Notes: generated by a model not told the origin, from the sequence alone. Numbered from the stretch's first letter, positions 35,655 to 49,734 are shown. The stretch is DNA of 64,000 nt from Episyrphus balteatus (GCF_945859705.1 NC_079136.1:847501-911500); one strand, 5' to 3'. Translations and numbers: made by a program.

Positions 35655-38600
35655 GTTTAAAAATTTAATCGAGAAATGTTTAAGCAAAAAAATCCCAATT
35701 TCGATCGTCTATCAGCCAACAGACCTTGTTGCTGTTTTCACTGTAAAATCACTGAATGTTTTTCCAGTAACAACCCAAACAAAATTTTTTAAAAATGTGA
35801 AAATATATGACGACACTTTTATTTCCAATTATGTATCTCGGCAACATAAAATTACACTTCCATTTTGCAGTTGATTTTTTTTTTCTTCTGTAAACCAACA
35901 AAAAATACCTATTTTCGTATCTATTCCACTTATCTTAAATACACAATTTTTCAACAAAAGAAACTCGCGATGTTGACTCCTTTCTCCTATAAAAAAAATA
36001 ACCTACACATCCTCCCAATTTTGTGTATCTTTTTTTCTATGTAAAATTATTTTTATGATGGTACCTTTCTATTTTAAGGATCGTTCGTTGTTGTACCTAG
36101 GTTTGTTCTTTTTACATTTTTTTACATTTTCACACATACAGAATGTGCTTCAGCTTGTGGTTCTTCTGTAAACTCGACAAACATAAAATTCCAAGTTGGA
36201 AATGTTTATTTTTTTCAGTTTCCGTTTGTTTAAAAAAAAAAAAATACACATCACAAAAAAAGGACATAATGTCCTTGGAAAAGAGTATCTAAAAGAACGT
36301 TAAATGAAAAATAAAGGAAATACAAGAAGAATCTATTAGTGCGTATAGTCGTCGTCTTTGGAAAATTAAAGATCTTTCTTCATATTTTCCTCATCTTATA
36401 ATGTTTGCTGATTTTTTTTTTTGATAATGTCTGAAAGGATATTGAATGTTGAACAAAAAAAAAAATGAGTAAAAAAAAACGAGAAACCAAATACATTATT
36501 ATGTCCTTTATTCAAAGTCTATGATATTGAGTGTCATGCGTGTGCTTTTAACAGTAGCAGCAATTTTCCAAACACAAATATCGTTGTCGTCCCTTGACAT
36601 GACAGATATATAGATGAGAAAAAAGATGTATCTTGTCTTGATAAAAAATAAGAGAAAAAAAAAATATAAAACTAAAAAAAAAAAGATGATATCGCATAAA
36701 CGAGGGATTTTGTTAGTTGATTAAATTTCTCCATACGGATACAAGATATTCTCTTTCTTCCTTAAGTTTATACCTAGATAGTAGATATGTATAGTTTGAA
36801 ACAGTGTGTTCATCGTTGTACGTTGTAGTTGTTGGCTTACACTTTTTGCAGCTATACACTTTTGTTAACTATCTTATTTTAGCCAGAATATGTTATGTTT
36901 TGAATAAACACCATACATTTTCTTTGTCCTGTGAAAAAATCAGTTGCTTTGTTGATTTGGTCAATGTTTAAAAATAAAATAAAAAAAAATTACTCATACG
37001 CCATAGTGACCATCATTTGTATTTAAATTTTAAGTAATGGATAAGTTAATTGGTTTTTTTGGCTACCAGTTTATCTTTTCTGACTTCTTAATACTATGTA
37101 ACTGGCCATTTTACATAAAAGGTCTAAATATAAGAGTCGTTGGTTATGTAACCTAACTAAAAACTTCGGGTTTTGGAATTAAATTTGTTTTTTTTTATTT
37201 GCTTCAGAAAATCTATAAAAATATTAGGATTTATTCAAAAGGGAAAAAGTCCATTAAACTGGTCTTTTCAATCCGTTATCTTATTAAACATTTGCCAAAA
37301 AATGTCCATCCTTAGACCATAACACCCTGTTTTTTTTGCTCAAGTACCTTTGCTTTTATAGCTTTTTCATCCTTATATTTGCTGAGCATATATCCAACAA
37401 AAACTACTTAAAGGTTTTTTTTTTTGTTGGTTTGGGTTGGTGCGGTGATGGTTGAAAATGTCCTTCTAAATCCTCTGTCCATGTCGATATACACTTTACA
37501 TATATAAGTCTAAATGAAACTCTAAGAAACTATATGAGGGATACAAGATATAATGGGAAATCAATCCATATTGTGAATCAGTCAAGCGAAAAAAATCTAT
37601 CATTCGTGATGATTTGGGAAAACATGTATTTTAACAAGGTTTATGCTCTGTAGTGTGTATACCATACACTATGGGAATATGTACTTCGTTAAGGAAAAAC
37701 CTACTACTCTGCCTATACAATCTTGTCAGTTAATAAAACATTTCATTGAACCCTTTTTCTTGTAAATCGAGAGTTTTATTGCAAAATTTATGTACCGAAT
37801 ATGGATTACTACCCTCCCCCCCAGTACCCATCATAGTGCAGTTATTTGAAATTACGTTTTGAAGAATTGTTTCGGTTGCATATGGTTTTTTGAGTGGGAG
37901 GAACTGCTTTAAAAGTCAATTGAGTACAATTGACTTTCTTGTAAAATATACAATTCTTGTTTGGAATTAAGGATGTCAGTGAGTTATAAATACGAAATAA
38001 TGTATTGTTATTGAACGAAAAATTCACTTTTAAAATGAGAAATGTGATAAAAAATTCAAGCTTTCATTACATTAATTTTATTTTAATAAATATTCATGAA
38101 AAGTTGTAATTTTTTATGAAAATTTATTCAAATGTTTCGATAAACAAATTTAATTTAATTTTAATAAAGAAAAAAAAAAATTCCAATTTCCAATGTAACC
38201 TTTCATAAATATTTTTATATTGTATAAAATTTATATATGTACGTGCATTTTGGTCATAAAGAAAAATAATTGTATACAAAAATCATTTTTAATTTAAGAA
38301 AAATTCAAAGCAAAACTTATTTTTAATTTTGCTTCTATAATGACTCCAGCGTTACTCTCATGTAACATTTTTTTAAAAATTCGTAAAAAATATTAAATTA
38401 AACAATTTTTTAGGTTACGATGGCTTAATTGAAAGATAATAATGCCTATTTACTGGATTATTACAAAAAGTTATTCAAATATCATACCTTTAATTTTTTT
38501 TTCATCGAGAAAGAGACTGAAATTCACATTTTTTATGGTCATAATTTTGAAAAAAAAGATATAAAAAATGTTAATGCAGAAAGTGTTTTGTTTTTTTTTG

Positions 38601-38890
38601 CTTAGAAGAAGTAGCACACATTAAAGTTTCATAAAAAGTTATTTTCTCAGTTCTCCGACTTTTTTTGGTGGTCATAGGCAGTGCATGTTACTTACAGGTA
38701 GCATGAGAAAAACACATTAGTTTTGCTATTTATTATTTTGGAAAATAACTTTTTGCTATTCATATTTCTTAGTTGTGATATTTTTGACCAGATATTTTAA
38801 TATTGATTTTCATAGCATGGGTTCGAAAGGGTTAATAATCCTATGAAACTCAGAATCAAAAAGTCTATCTTTTTCACTCCTATAACACCT
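35655..38890. other. AT-rich non-coding stretch, nothing recognised
   Basis: Long A/T runs, no supported gene and no bounded repeat. Confidence 0.45.
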
Positions 38891-38903
38891 TTATGAAGTA
38901 CAT

Positions 38904-40133
38904 TAGACTGGGCCAAAAAAATAAAATATTTTTTTGTTTGAAAGTTACTTCGAAAATCTTGTTCAGGATGATGAAAAAAAAATTTGGTGAAAATTTGAGC
39001 CGTTAAAAAAAATTTTAAGAGGTCTATCATTGATGTTTTTTATTTTTATACATGATATGATGTTTTACAACAGAACTGCTAGACGATCAAAGTAAAAAAA
39101 ATTTCTGTTCATTTTTTCTTATATAAAATTAAATTTCCTACAAAAAAGATCTAATTGAAAATTTTCGTCAGACGAGCCGTATTCGAGTAATTAAGCTTTT
39201 TAAATCGAAGTGTTTTTTCAATTTGACTGTTTCACTTTGGAATTTTGTGATGAGCAAATAAGTGAATAGAAAAATAAAACCACGACAGATTCTTATAGGA
39301 AATTTAATTCTCTACAAAAAAGGTCTTGTAGTAATTTTCCCTAAATTGAGTCCTAAAGAAGTTATTCACGATTTAAATCGAGAAAAAAATTAAAAAATCA
39401 ATTTTCAATTTCAAAATTTTCTGAGCAAGAAGATATTCGTATCAAAACCAATGTCCACTGATTTCAATAGTTTTCTTATGACAAGTATGCATTGCGATTT
39501 GAATACGATTATCTTCTAAACGGTTAAAGCAATTAATTTGCTGCCAAGGAACTTTTTATAGAACGTTTAAGTCCCTACAAGAAAACATCTTGCTAATTTG
39601 AAAATATTGAATTTTCAGTGAATTAGAAAATTTTGAAATTGAAAATTGATTTTTTAATTTTTTTCTCGATTTAAATCGTGAATAACTTCTTTAGAACTCA
39701 ATTTAGGGAAAATTACTACAAGACCTTTTTTGTAGAGAATTAAATTTCCTATAAGAATCTGTCGTGGTTTTATTTTTCTATTCACTTATTTGCTCATCAC
39801 AAAATTCCAAAGTGAAACAGTCAAATTGAAAAAACACTTCGATTTAAAAAGCTTAATTACTCGAATACGGCTCGTCTGACGAAAATTTTCAATTAGATCT
39901 TTTTTGTAGGAAATTTAATTTTATATAAGAAAAAATGAACAGAAATTTTTTTTACTTTGATCGTCTAGCAGTTCTGTTGTAAAACATCATATCATGTATA
40001 AAAATAAAAAACATCAATGATAGACTTCTTAAAATTTTTTTTAACGGCTCAAATTTTCACCAAATTTTTTTTTCATCATCAGGATGAAGTACCTTTCAAA
40101 AAAAAAAATATTTTATTTTTTTGGCCCAGTCTA
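38904..40133. mobile_element. Foldback element FB2, copy 1, with 8-bp target duplication
   Basis: The ends TAGACTGGGCCAAAAAAATA and its complement open a nearly complete 1.23-kb palindrome with a short central spacer (about 39430-39520). The 8-bp direct repeat AAGTACAT flanks it (38896-38903 and 40134-40141). The arm contains CTTGCTAATTTGAAAATA, TTTCAGTGAATTAGAAA and GATATTCGTATC blocks also found in the element at 54219. No transposase. An 8-bp duplication with a TA-G-rich end does not let me name the superfamily. A TA target (38904-38905, 40132-40133) is the alternative reading. Confidence 0.8.
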
Positions 40134-40383
40134 AAGTACATTATACTTCAATGCTCTTGAAAAACATAAAATTTAATTATGGCGAATACTTTGAAAACCA
40201 AATTTTAAAAAAATTTCAGGTATTTAACTAAAATAAAAAAAAAAAAACAAGTCACTATGTATTCCAACACAAAATATATATGAGAACATTTCAAATTAAT
40301 CTATAGAGTTTTAGTATTAAATCAAATGATAATAATATCGGTGAAAAAAATCAAAACATTAAAAAAATCGATTCATTTAGTGA

Positions 40384-40797
40384 AATTTTATACAAAAAAC
40401 ATTTCTTATCGAAAGAAAATATCAAAATCTTTCGAGTCCTCATAGTTTTACTTTCTGTCAAAGATAAAAAGATACTTTGTTTTTTAAATCTATGGATAAG
40501 TTACAAAGATATAACCATTTTTATAACGATCAAAATTTTCGACTCTTTTTTTTCTTTTGAGTTATTGTCTATGATTTGAAAAGCATGCCGAATTTTATAC
40601 AAAAAACATTTCTTATCGAAAGAAAATATCAAAATCTTTCGAGTCCTCATAGTTTTACTTTCTGTCAAAGATAAAAAGATACTTTGTTTTTTAAATCTAT
40701 GGATAAGTTACAAAGATATAACCATTTTTATAACGATCAAAATTTTCGACTCTTTTTTTTCTTTTGAGTTATTGTCTATGATTTGAAAAGCATGCCG
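40384..40797. repeat. Perfect 207-bp tandem duplication
   Basis: Positions 40384-40590 and 40591-40797 are identical base for base as far as I can read. Each unit begins AATTTTATACAAAAAAC and ends AAAGCATGCCG. Zero divergence means either a very recent duplication or an assembly artefact. The unit encodes nothing recognisable. Confidence 0.9.
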
Positions 40798-40799
40798 AA

Positions 40800-43700
40800 T
40801 TTGAAAATTTTTATTTAGTCATTTATTGTAGATTTTTAAATTTTATTCAAAAAAAAAAAAAAAAAAAACTACATTTTTTATGCTTCTACTAAATAGTCTA
40901 TTTTTATCTTTTGAGCATTTAACATAGGAGAAAAGAAGATACTTTATCTTTCAACAAAATGGTTTCAAAAATCTAATATAGCTAAAATTGGATAAAATAT
41001 GGACTTTCAAAATCTACTGTTTTTAGACTTGTTGATTTGTGGGTTTTCTTTAGGATGTTTCGCGTTTCGAAATAATTACTTGATTCCAAATGCGATAACA
41101 ATCCAGTTTTTTTTAATTTGGTAAAACAATAAAGCTAGAACAATATTATTCAACCGACAAAAAAAAACTATGTGACTCATTTTCGATTAATCAACTTTGT
41201 TCAATTTGTTCTTTAAGTCGAAGATAGCTGAAGACACAAACTGAATTTGACATTTCAATTAACGAAGAAAGTAAATTAAAAACTACCCGTCACCACCATC
41301 ACCACCGACCGTCACAACGATATACCACTACAATATGTTATCTATCTAAAAAAAAAAAAACTTTTGTTTCAAGAAAGTCGCAATCTTTCATAGAATTTTT
41401 TTGTTTGTTTGTTTGTGTTCAAAATAAGAAAGAATCTTCTTCTTTAGTCGTGTCTATAGTCGTTCCTAATGGATTACTTTCTTTTAGAATTTCCGTGCAA
41501 ATCATGCACAATTTCTATACAATCTTTCTTACACATGCCACCGCACCAACCTACTTTGAGAGTCGAAATCTTATACAAACCTTCACCATAATGTTGTCTT
41601 AAAAGCCATTGCGTGCTTCTGTCTATTGTGTGTGTGAGAGTGTGTTTTATGGTACACGCACTTTTATCCCCCTTTTGTATCTGTGAATACATAAAATATA
41701 GTCATTAATAAAAAAAAGCTCATTTTTAACAATTTCACTGTGTTCGATATACAAAACAACAACAACAAATGAACATCGTGTCGTTATGCACTCAAAAAAA
41801 CATTATTACACTATAAATGTCCTTTAAGTGAGTCTAACTACAGCCAGTAACGTATCAAATAACCACACAATTATCGCATCTTGTCCGGGCCATGTAACGA
41901 CTCTGTCAACTCCGATAACACCGAAGTAACATATGAGGCGAAATAAATCTGTCCGCTCGCTCGTCCTGCCACACTTCCTGCCGCTTCCCCATTCCCGTTA
42001 TAGTCTTAATGGTTTCTTTATGCCATCTTTAAAGGACATCCTTTCTTTTCGTTGGTGGTTGTTCGAGTTTGTTCGAGTCGTGAGTCCTCTCTCAAGTCGT
42101 CCTTGTTGATTTATTTTTTTCTTTTATTTATGTGTATTGTGGGATTTTACATCAAATGTGACACAGGTTTTACTTTACTTCCATGGGAATGATTCTTTGT
42201 TGTTGTTGTTTTGTATGTATTTTTTTTTTTTATTTACTGAGTAAACAAACAAATGAATGAAAAAAAAGGAGAACATTTTAAATGAAAAGAGCAAGCTTGG
42301 GTAAGCGAAAACGGAAATGTACACGAAAACCGCATAAGCACAAGCACACAGTCAAACAGTCACAATTCACAGGATATACACTTGTGCGGCAGTACAACAT
42401 GGAGTAGCATAAGAGTTTTGACATTGAATGCCTGGTGGATTTTACTAACCCAGTTGCCTGGAATTGCGTCCTACATTTTCGGACATGCGAATACACATTC
42501 TCTATGATGAACTTTCATTCGTATTCACATTCATGTCCAGTCCACTGAAATACAGGATATTTGAACAAAAAAAAAAAAAAACAAAAACAAAAACAAATAC
42601 AGAAAAACCTGTCATTTTGGTTAAAACTCATAAATTATTGTAAAACACTTCCTTTTTCGTTCCAATTCAAGTATAGTTCAACTTTAGCTTTGGAGAAAAG
42701 GATATTTCTGGAGCATGTAATGCTCAGTTGGGAAAAGGGATCAACAACTTTTTTTTTTGTGTATCCCTTCTTCTTTTTCGTCGTCGTTACTCAAAGTTGA
42801 TCGTAAAATGAGATGAAATCCATTTTCGCTGGTTTGGAATTATTATTCGCATTCGTATTTGTACATATACATACTTTTACAAACAAGACTATTATTCATT
42901 CGTTCCGAAAGTTTATTTGCAAACATATCATGGAAATCGACGAAGAAAAAAAAATCTTACCCTACTTATGAGCAGGGAGAGCGAACTAAGCAGTCATGAA
43001 AGGAAAATAAATTGCCAGAGTCAATTCCCAAAGGGACACAGTTTTTTTTTTTTTTTCTTCCCACCAAGTCGAAGTATAAGACATATAGATGTACGTATTA
43101 TAGGATTACCAGGATACCTCTTTTCCCATACCTTTACATACAAATGAACATATAAGAAAAAGATGCTTATTTCAAGGTTTTACTCGACGTAATACCTTGT
43201 GCATCAGTGTATCAGTCAAATCCATGACTATTCCAGAAAATTGATTTCCTTATCCTTACAGCGCCAAGCCAGCAGCAAGTCGTCTTTGTTGCGTGACTTC
43301 CGTTTGTATTTTTTTCAATTTGTTTTTTTTTGCTCCACTCTCTCCTACCTTAAAGGATTATTTTGAATTTGTATAAAGGTATAGGTTTAGTAGCGATGAA
43401 TGAAATATAAATATTTTATCTACCATGAACCATACATTCATTGAAAAAGGCAAAAAAAAAAAAGAACACCTATGGTTTATTTCATTTCTCGTTCCTATAC
43501 GCACGAGATTCGTGTGAATCAAAATTTATAATATTGAGGAAGAAGGGAATTATTCAAGGAATAAATAATTTCGCTGGGAAATATTAACACAAAAAGCATC
43601 CTTTTCAAAAAAAGGAAAAAAATTTAAAACAAGTTTAGTGCTAATCTAAAGTTATAAAATTCGCAACATCTTTGTCCAAATTAAAATCAAGAAAAAATTG

Positions 43701-44535
43701 AACTTAACAAAAATTAAAAGTATTTAACTCCTTTCAAAAAACGGTACTGGACTATTAACGCTATTTAGAGTTTCTTCTTATTCAGAATTACAAAAAATAC
43801 AGCTTTTGAACACATTTTTCGAAGATCGCAGACCATACACCCTTCACGTACGTGATGATTAATTCCGTCATCACAAGTCGCTATCGTTCATATATCTCAG
43901 ATTTCAACTTTTTACACTTTGGAAGCCCTACCTTGATCAAAAAATTTGGCACCCTAAGTATTCCATCTTTTTTGCGCTTATGCAGTATTCTTCCAGAACA
44001 TTCACGAATACGTCCAGCGCTCGTTTCCGAGATGTAGAATCTCCATATCCTCAGCTAACTGATGCATTTTTAGGTTCGTAACTTTAATTAACTTTTTTTA
44101 ATTTATACAGCTCAGCTGAATTTTATGCTATATCTTAATGAATCAAAAATCAGTCTATAAAAGTGTCATAAATTACTTCACTGTAACTTTCAACATGAAA
44201 GCTATTTTTTCACGATTTTTTTTGTTTTGTTTTTTTTTCGGTATTATTTCGGTGTTATTTCAGAAATGGGTGATTCTACACCAAAATTTCATGTGACAAA
44301 GTTCTAGAGCATTTAATTTCCTACAAAAAACTTCTCAAAATTGAATCTTTATTATTGATATTTCTCGAGATAAATGAAATTTGGTGAACAAACTCCTGAG
44401 CAGTTCTTATTCTTTTAGCGACTAATTTAAAGATTTTGCCATTCTTTCTGTTTTCTGGTAGCAGTGTGGTTAGAAATTGAATTCAACTACTGATACAGGC
44501 CTTCCAAATTCCTTGCTTAAATCCTTTTTGCAACT
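40800..44535. other. Non-coding stretch with a complex island at 41.3-42.5 kb
   Basis: No supported gene. About 41280-42560 is the least A/T-run-rich part (CACCACCATCACCACCGACC near 41290; a GC-richer patch around 41880-42000) and may hold regulatory DNA. A patch near 43850-44040 has moderately complex sequence in both directions without a recognisable domain. Confidence 0.4.
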
Positions 44536-44650
44536 TTTGTACTTGTTAGGGCTGTAAAAGTAACGACAAAATGAGTACCCGCATGTATACGTTACTTTTG
44601 GTTCCAGTACCCGCATCAACGATATCGTTACTTTCGTTACTTTAGGTATA

Positions 44651-44776
44651 TTTCGTATGTTTCGCATGTTTCGCATGTTTCGTATGTTTCGTATGCTTCG
44701 TATGTTTCGTATATTTCGTATATTTCGTATAATTCGTATAATTCGTATATTTCGTATATTTCGTATGTTTCCTACA
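44651..44776 (+). repeat. 9-bp tandem repeat (TTTCGTATG), about 14 units
   Basis: Thirteen near-perfect units plus decayed ones run head to tail, with a few variants (CATG, TATA or AATTC forms). A shorter array of about 3.5 units occurs at 47755-47786, near the opposite end of the same hAT-like element. The array is thus part of the element and not independent host DNA. Confidence 0.9.
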
Positions 44777-45281
44777 TTTGGTATTTTTGTTATTTCTCAC
44801 GATTTACGTTAAGAACTTTTTAATTTGGTTGTTTTGGTTAGTTTTCCCTGGAATTGGAATGAAAACGGAAATATAGGTATATTAAAAGTAAAAACTACAT
44901 AAAAAAATTAATAATGCAAGATTTTTAATGACAAGATATCGTTTTCAAAATGGTATACAAATATTCTCTAGCTCAAGTAGCTTGGCAAAGAGTAAAGTTT
45001 TCAAGAATTTCAATACCAGATTTTCGATGTACCTACAAGTTATTTTTTTTTTTTTTTTAAATATGAATGTGCCGATGCTGAGTATAGTTTTTACCAGAAA
45101 TAGTTAAATAGAATCATAACTGACATAATTGAGAAACCAAACAATTCAAGATTCAAATAAGAATACAGGAAGATAAGTCTGGAAGTGAAATTAAAAATGG
45201 CGATCGTAAATAAAAATAAAAAGTCCAAATTGAAACGCAAAAATCGAAGTAATTTTTCTCTTCTCTAGTTTTACATACATA

Positions 45282-46893
45282 CACTTCGCGTCACTTGAAT
45301 AGAAACAACATTTTTTCTTTAGAAAATAGCGATTGGCGCTTTGGTGAGGTAACTAAGTAGATTTTTGGTTTTGCATTTTCAAAGAGGAACTTTTAACAAA
45401 CAATGTTGTAAAAACAAAAAACCCAAAACAGAAACCGTATGGCTTCTAGTTGCGTTTTTTTCGCATTACCTCACAAAAAACAGTGTTTTTTTTGCGTCAC
45501 TTGAATAGAAACAAGCTCTTAAATTAGATAAAAATGATGAAAAATCATGGAAAACACTAATTATAGTAAAGCAATATTATGCTTTGACATTATTTGCACA
45601 TTATAACCAATTATGGGCTACGAGCTACCAATAGGCACCACAGAAAATACATAAATAAAATTTAACATTGAAAATGCACTTCTACTGTACACAATCGTGG
45701 ACCTAATTGGAGAAAGTGATAAAAGTGTTTGGTAACTTCTTACAAATTAAGAAAATCACATTTTCTACAATTTAAGGATTGAATAAGTGAAATAAACTTT
45801 CGTTTTTATCCGGAATGCATCTGTTTTGTTTTTATTGCGTTGTTTTTTCTTGAACTATCCTTGTGCAATCTCTAAGACGGTTGTTCTTCCACGTTCCTAA
45901 ACTTGCCAAGAGCTTCTACCATTATTTCTTTGTAAAAGTTAGCATCTGTTTTTGAAGCGTGAAGCTTCAATTTTGCTATTGCACATCATAAAAACAAAGC
46001 GTATTACTATAACACATTTTAGTGCCTTTATTGGCGATGCGATAAAGGTTATTCTTTTATAAACCAATTAAATAGGGCTAATATTAACGTGGTCCATCTG
46101 AGTTGGTATGTTTTCCTTTAAAAAACCAATCTTTACCTCACTACTTTTCAGTTCGAATGCAACTATAAAATAGTTAACTTTTTTGTAATCTTAGAAGAAC
46201 TTAAAATATTGTTATTTTGCATTTTGAGGCTTTTTTAATGTTGTGCACCTTTTATAACTTCCAGGATGGAACAAACCAACACGTTTCCATAGCACTAACA
46301 CCACGTTTTTGACCGATTTCAGCGGCAAAGTGAAGAAAATTGCAGCTAGTTTTTAAGTTATTTTTTTCTCTGCTCGTGACTTGGGTCTCACCTGTCTTAT
46401 TATTTGATTTGATCACTAGTTTACGATATTTTTAAAATTATCTCATCCAAATTTGGCAAATTTTCCAATATCTTTCTCGATTTTGCATAGTGCAGGTGCA
46501 TTTTCAATGTTGGCTGCTATGTATGCATTTTCTGTGGTGCCTATTGGTAGCTCGTAGCTCATAATTGGTTATAATGTGCAAATAATGTCAAAGCTTAATA
46601 TTGCTTTACTATAATTAGTGTTTTCCATGATTTTTCGTCATTTTTATCTAATTTAAGAGCTTGTTTCTATTCAAGTGACGCAAAAAAAAACACTGTTTTT
46701 TGTGAGGTAATGCGAAAAAACGCAACTAGAAGCCATACGGTTTCTGTTTTGGGTTTTTTGTTTTTACAACATTGTTTGTTAAAAGTTCCTCTTTGAAAAT
46801 GCAAAACCAAAAATCTACTAAGTTACCTCACCAAAGCGCCAATCGCTATTTTCTAAAGAAAAAATGTTGTTTCTATTCAAGTGACGCGAAGTG
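45282..46893. mobile_element. TA-flanked foldback nested in the hAT-like element, with possible transposase relic
   Basis: The ends CACTTCGCGTCAC and its complement are perfect and flanked by TA (45280-45281, 46894-46895), as in Tc1/mariner elements. Arms of about 380 bp are nearly identical, and GCGTCACTTGAATAGAAAC recurs inside the left arm (45497), so the arm itself has an internal repeat. The central 850 bp is not palindromic. On the minus strand it yields broken protein-like pieces such as TDANFYKEIMVEALGKF (around 45900-45945), a possible but unproven decayed Tc1-type transposase. Confidence 0.8.
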
Positions 46894-47924
46894 TATGTAC
46901 ATATGTATATAGATAGGTAAATAAAAAAATATTTCTTAATTTATGTCCATTGTTCAACGATTAAACACACGCTTTCACATATCTCACCCCACACCCACAC
47001 GTCCATAAAAACCGGTACGAAAGAGAAAAAAACAGAATAGGTAATTATTTACCCCTTTTCATATACATACACAAAAACAGAGCAAAAATGAAACTATTAA
47101 AATAAACATACATTTCTTTGAGCAAAAGTCGTTGAATAATACCTACATTACTGATGAAGTGATGATACCGATATCAAACCGATACGAGATGCGATAGATG
47201 CTGTTCAATTCAGAATGTTCTGCCGGGGGTAACCACAAACGACTACGTAAAAAACGTACTCAGTTTTAGGGAAAATTGCGGAACGCAAATTATCCCTATT
47301 CCCGAACACGTCCATGTTTCGTTTCCTCCCGGTCCAAACTTAAAAATTGTCATTGCAGCCAACCTAAAATAAAAAACCATTCAATCATTTCATTCAGTCA
47401 CATTCATTCCATATTCTCATTCAAAGTTGTCACTCATGTCAGACACCACCGCACCACACACAAGCATGAAAGTAGTACCTACCTGAAATCAAAAGAAAAA
47501 CAAAAAAACAAAAACTTAAAACTACGAATAAAACCTAAATTGTAATTATTTTTTTGAATCAAACTAAAGAATAAAATAAATTAAACAAAGGAAAAAAATT
47601 CTTTTGATTAATTACAAAAGGAAAAAAGGAGAAAACAGAATACAAGTACGGCTACGCCCCAACAGATGCAGTGTGCCATTTTGTTTTTGTTTCGCATTTC
47701 GTATATCCAAATTGGTATTGGAATTGGAATGTAGTTACTAGTACGTTCAGTATTTTTCGTATGTTTCGCATGTTTCGTATGTTTCGTTACTTGTTCCGTA
47801 CCAGTTACGAAACATACGAGTAACGATACTAATTGGACAGTAACGTTTCGTTACTCGTTACTGAAGTGAATACCCGCATTTAAGTAACGAATACATACGG
47901 TTTCCTACAGCTCTAGTACTTGTA

Positions 47925-49732
47925 CTTTTCTATGCGCTCCAAAAATATTGTTACACATTCTGGATTGGGTAATATTTTACGAACCTAGGAATGTATAAAC
48001 AGAATCTTTTGTTTAATTTTCCTTTAAAAGTGTATATGGTATAACAATGAAACTAACATTACAAAATTGTTCCCCTTGAGATTTAAAAATATCGAACTTT
48101 AAAAATTTGTATACTTATACTTACCATAACCCTTTTATTTGTTTTACCCCTTTAAAGAGAACAGGTGTAAGTTGAATAATATTTTTATCTATACTTGATA
48201 CCTCTTTCAATTCTTTACATATATCGAAATAAAAAATCCTAATGCGCTCAATTCAGAAATGATTAAAAGGTTTTTTTAATATTTATTTTTTTTTTTTGTC
48301 AAGAAAACTATGTGGCCACAGAGAATGCATTAAACTGCCATTTGTAAGTAATGGATTACTGTCGAAAGTTTACCAAAAGTGATTGATGAGTCCTCAAAGC
48401 CTTTTTTGAATTTAAAGAAAGACTGATAGCTTTCAAGATTAATGCATGTTCTTTCGTCGATTCAAGAAGAAATAAAATTTGGAGATATTTTTGACAAAAA
48501 AAAGACAGTATGAATATGAAATAAGAAAAAAAAAAATTATAACCATCTTGAATGGAATTTTTTTTGAGCAATCCTTGCACTTTAATATAAAAGTTTTCGA
48601 AACAGCAGTTCAGGATTTCTCGTAATTATGAAAAGTTTAATTTGCTCGTCATTTTATTTCACGGACAGCAAAACCATTTTAGGTAATTACTTGTACAAAA
48701 ATGTATGAGCGAATATATCTTTTTTTTTATTCCTTTGCTGCAAAAATTCTACGAGATAAAAGTAATACTTTGGTTTGCTGTCCATTTTCATTATTTTTAA
48801 AATTAATTTTTTTATATCATACAAGAACCATGACAGAAGATAACTGCTATGTATAAAAAAAAGTTAGCCCGAAAGTTCTTTGTAAAACAAACTATTAAAA
48901 ATACAACTGGATTTTTGTTTCCCATCGGGTTTCGTGTATTTTGTCGGTCTACAAAGAATTTTATACAACTGCATCAAATTTTCCACTTAACTTTTGTAAA
49001 AAAAAAAAATAGAAATGAATTGTTTCTGAAAGTAAAAACAGATGCAATTCAGTTTAAAAAAATATTATTATTTTTATTAAGTTGTTAAAAAGTTATAAAA
49101 TATGTCTTGAAACATTTTCCAACCTGAGTTTTCTTCTTTTCTGAACTACTAACAATTTATTATTTTACATTTTATATTCCAAGAACTTTACTTTACTTTT
49201 TAGTATGATTTGCAAAAAGTTGGCAGATGGCAGATTCTCTTGAATTTTTCATCATTCCAATAATATCTTTTCCTTTTTTTTTATCGAACAAAGTAAAATT
49301 CAAAATTCAAGTTAAAATTGTTATCTCTTGTCAATTTAGGAAGAGATTTCAAGTGAATTGCCATCGAAAAATTATTTATTAAAAATTTAATTTACACTTC
49401 AGTGTGTACCTACTTACTTCTGTTTTGTATATAGGCTTTAGCGCGATTGTCATCGTCGAATTATCAAAGTAAAAAGTTTTGTTCTTATCGCGTGAACAGA
49501 ATTTCAAAATTTCATTGTCAAGAATACATAATTGTCCTTATCTGGACTGGATAAAGAGACAATATTGAGTTAAAATTTCTTGCTTTGAATTTCAAGTAGG
49601 TTGTTTAAAATTTTTGTATTAAAAAAAAATCAAAAGTAATTTGTTTCCCTGAGTGATATTATTTGAAAATTTATTAATATGCTTTTCGCTGTGATGATTT
49701 CACGCTTTGGAAAACATCGAAGAATACACCTA
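47925..49732. other. AT-rich non-coding stretch, nothing recognised
   Basis: Short A/T-driven frames only. No bounded repeat. Confidence 0.5.
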
Positions 49733-49734
49733 TA

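Larger units (their letters stand above)
44547..47915. mobile_element. hAT-like non-autonomous element, interrupted by a nested foldback
   Basis: The ends TAGGGCTGTA (44547) and TACAGCTCTA (to 47915) are inverted repeats with one mismatch and have the TAGRG start seen in hAT elements. The 8-bp duplication GTACTTGT flanks it perfectly (44539-44546 and 47916-47923). Both ends carry TACCCGCAT and repeated GTTAC/GTAAC blocks. Removing the nested 1.6-kb foldback (45282-46893) leaves about 1.76 kb. No transposase was found. A 9-bp tandem repeat (TTTCGTATG) lies near the left end and a short version near the right end. Confidence 0.85.

Noticed and set aside
38890..40145. TA target duplication for the 38.9-kb foldback
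   Set aside because: TA does flank the GACTGGG ends, but an exact 8-bp repeat lies just outside TAGACTGGG, and the related element at 54219 also has an exact 8-bp repeat, so 8 bp is preferred.
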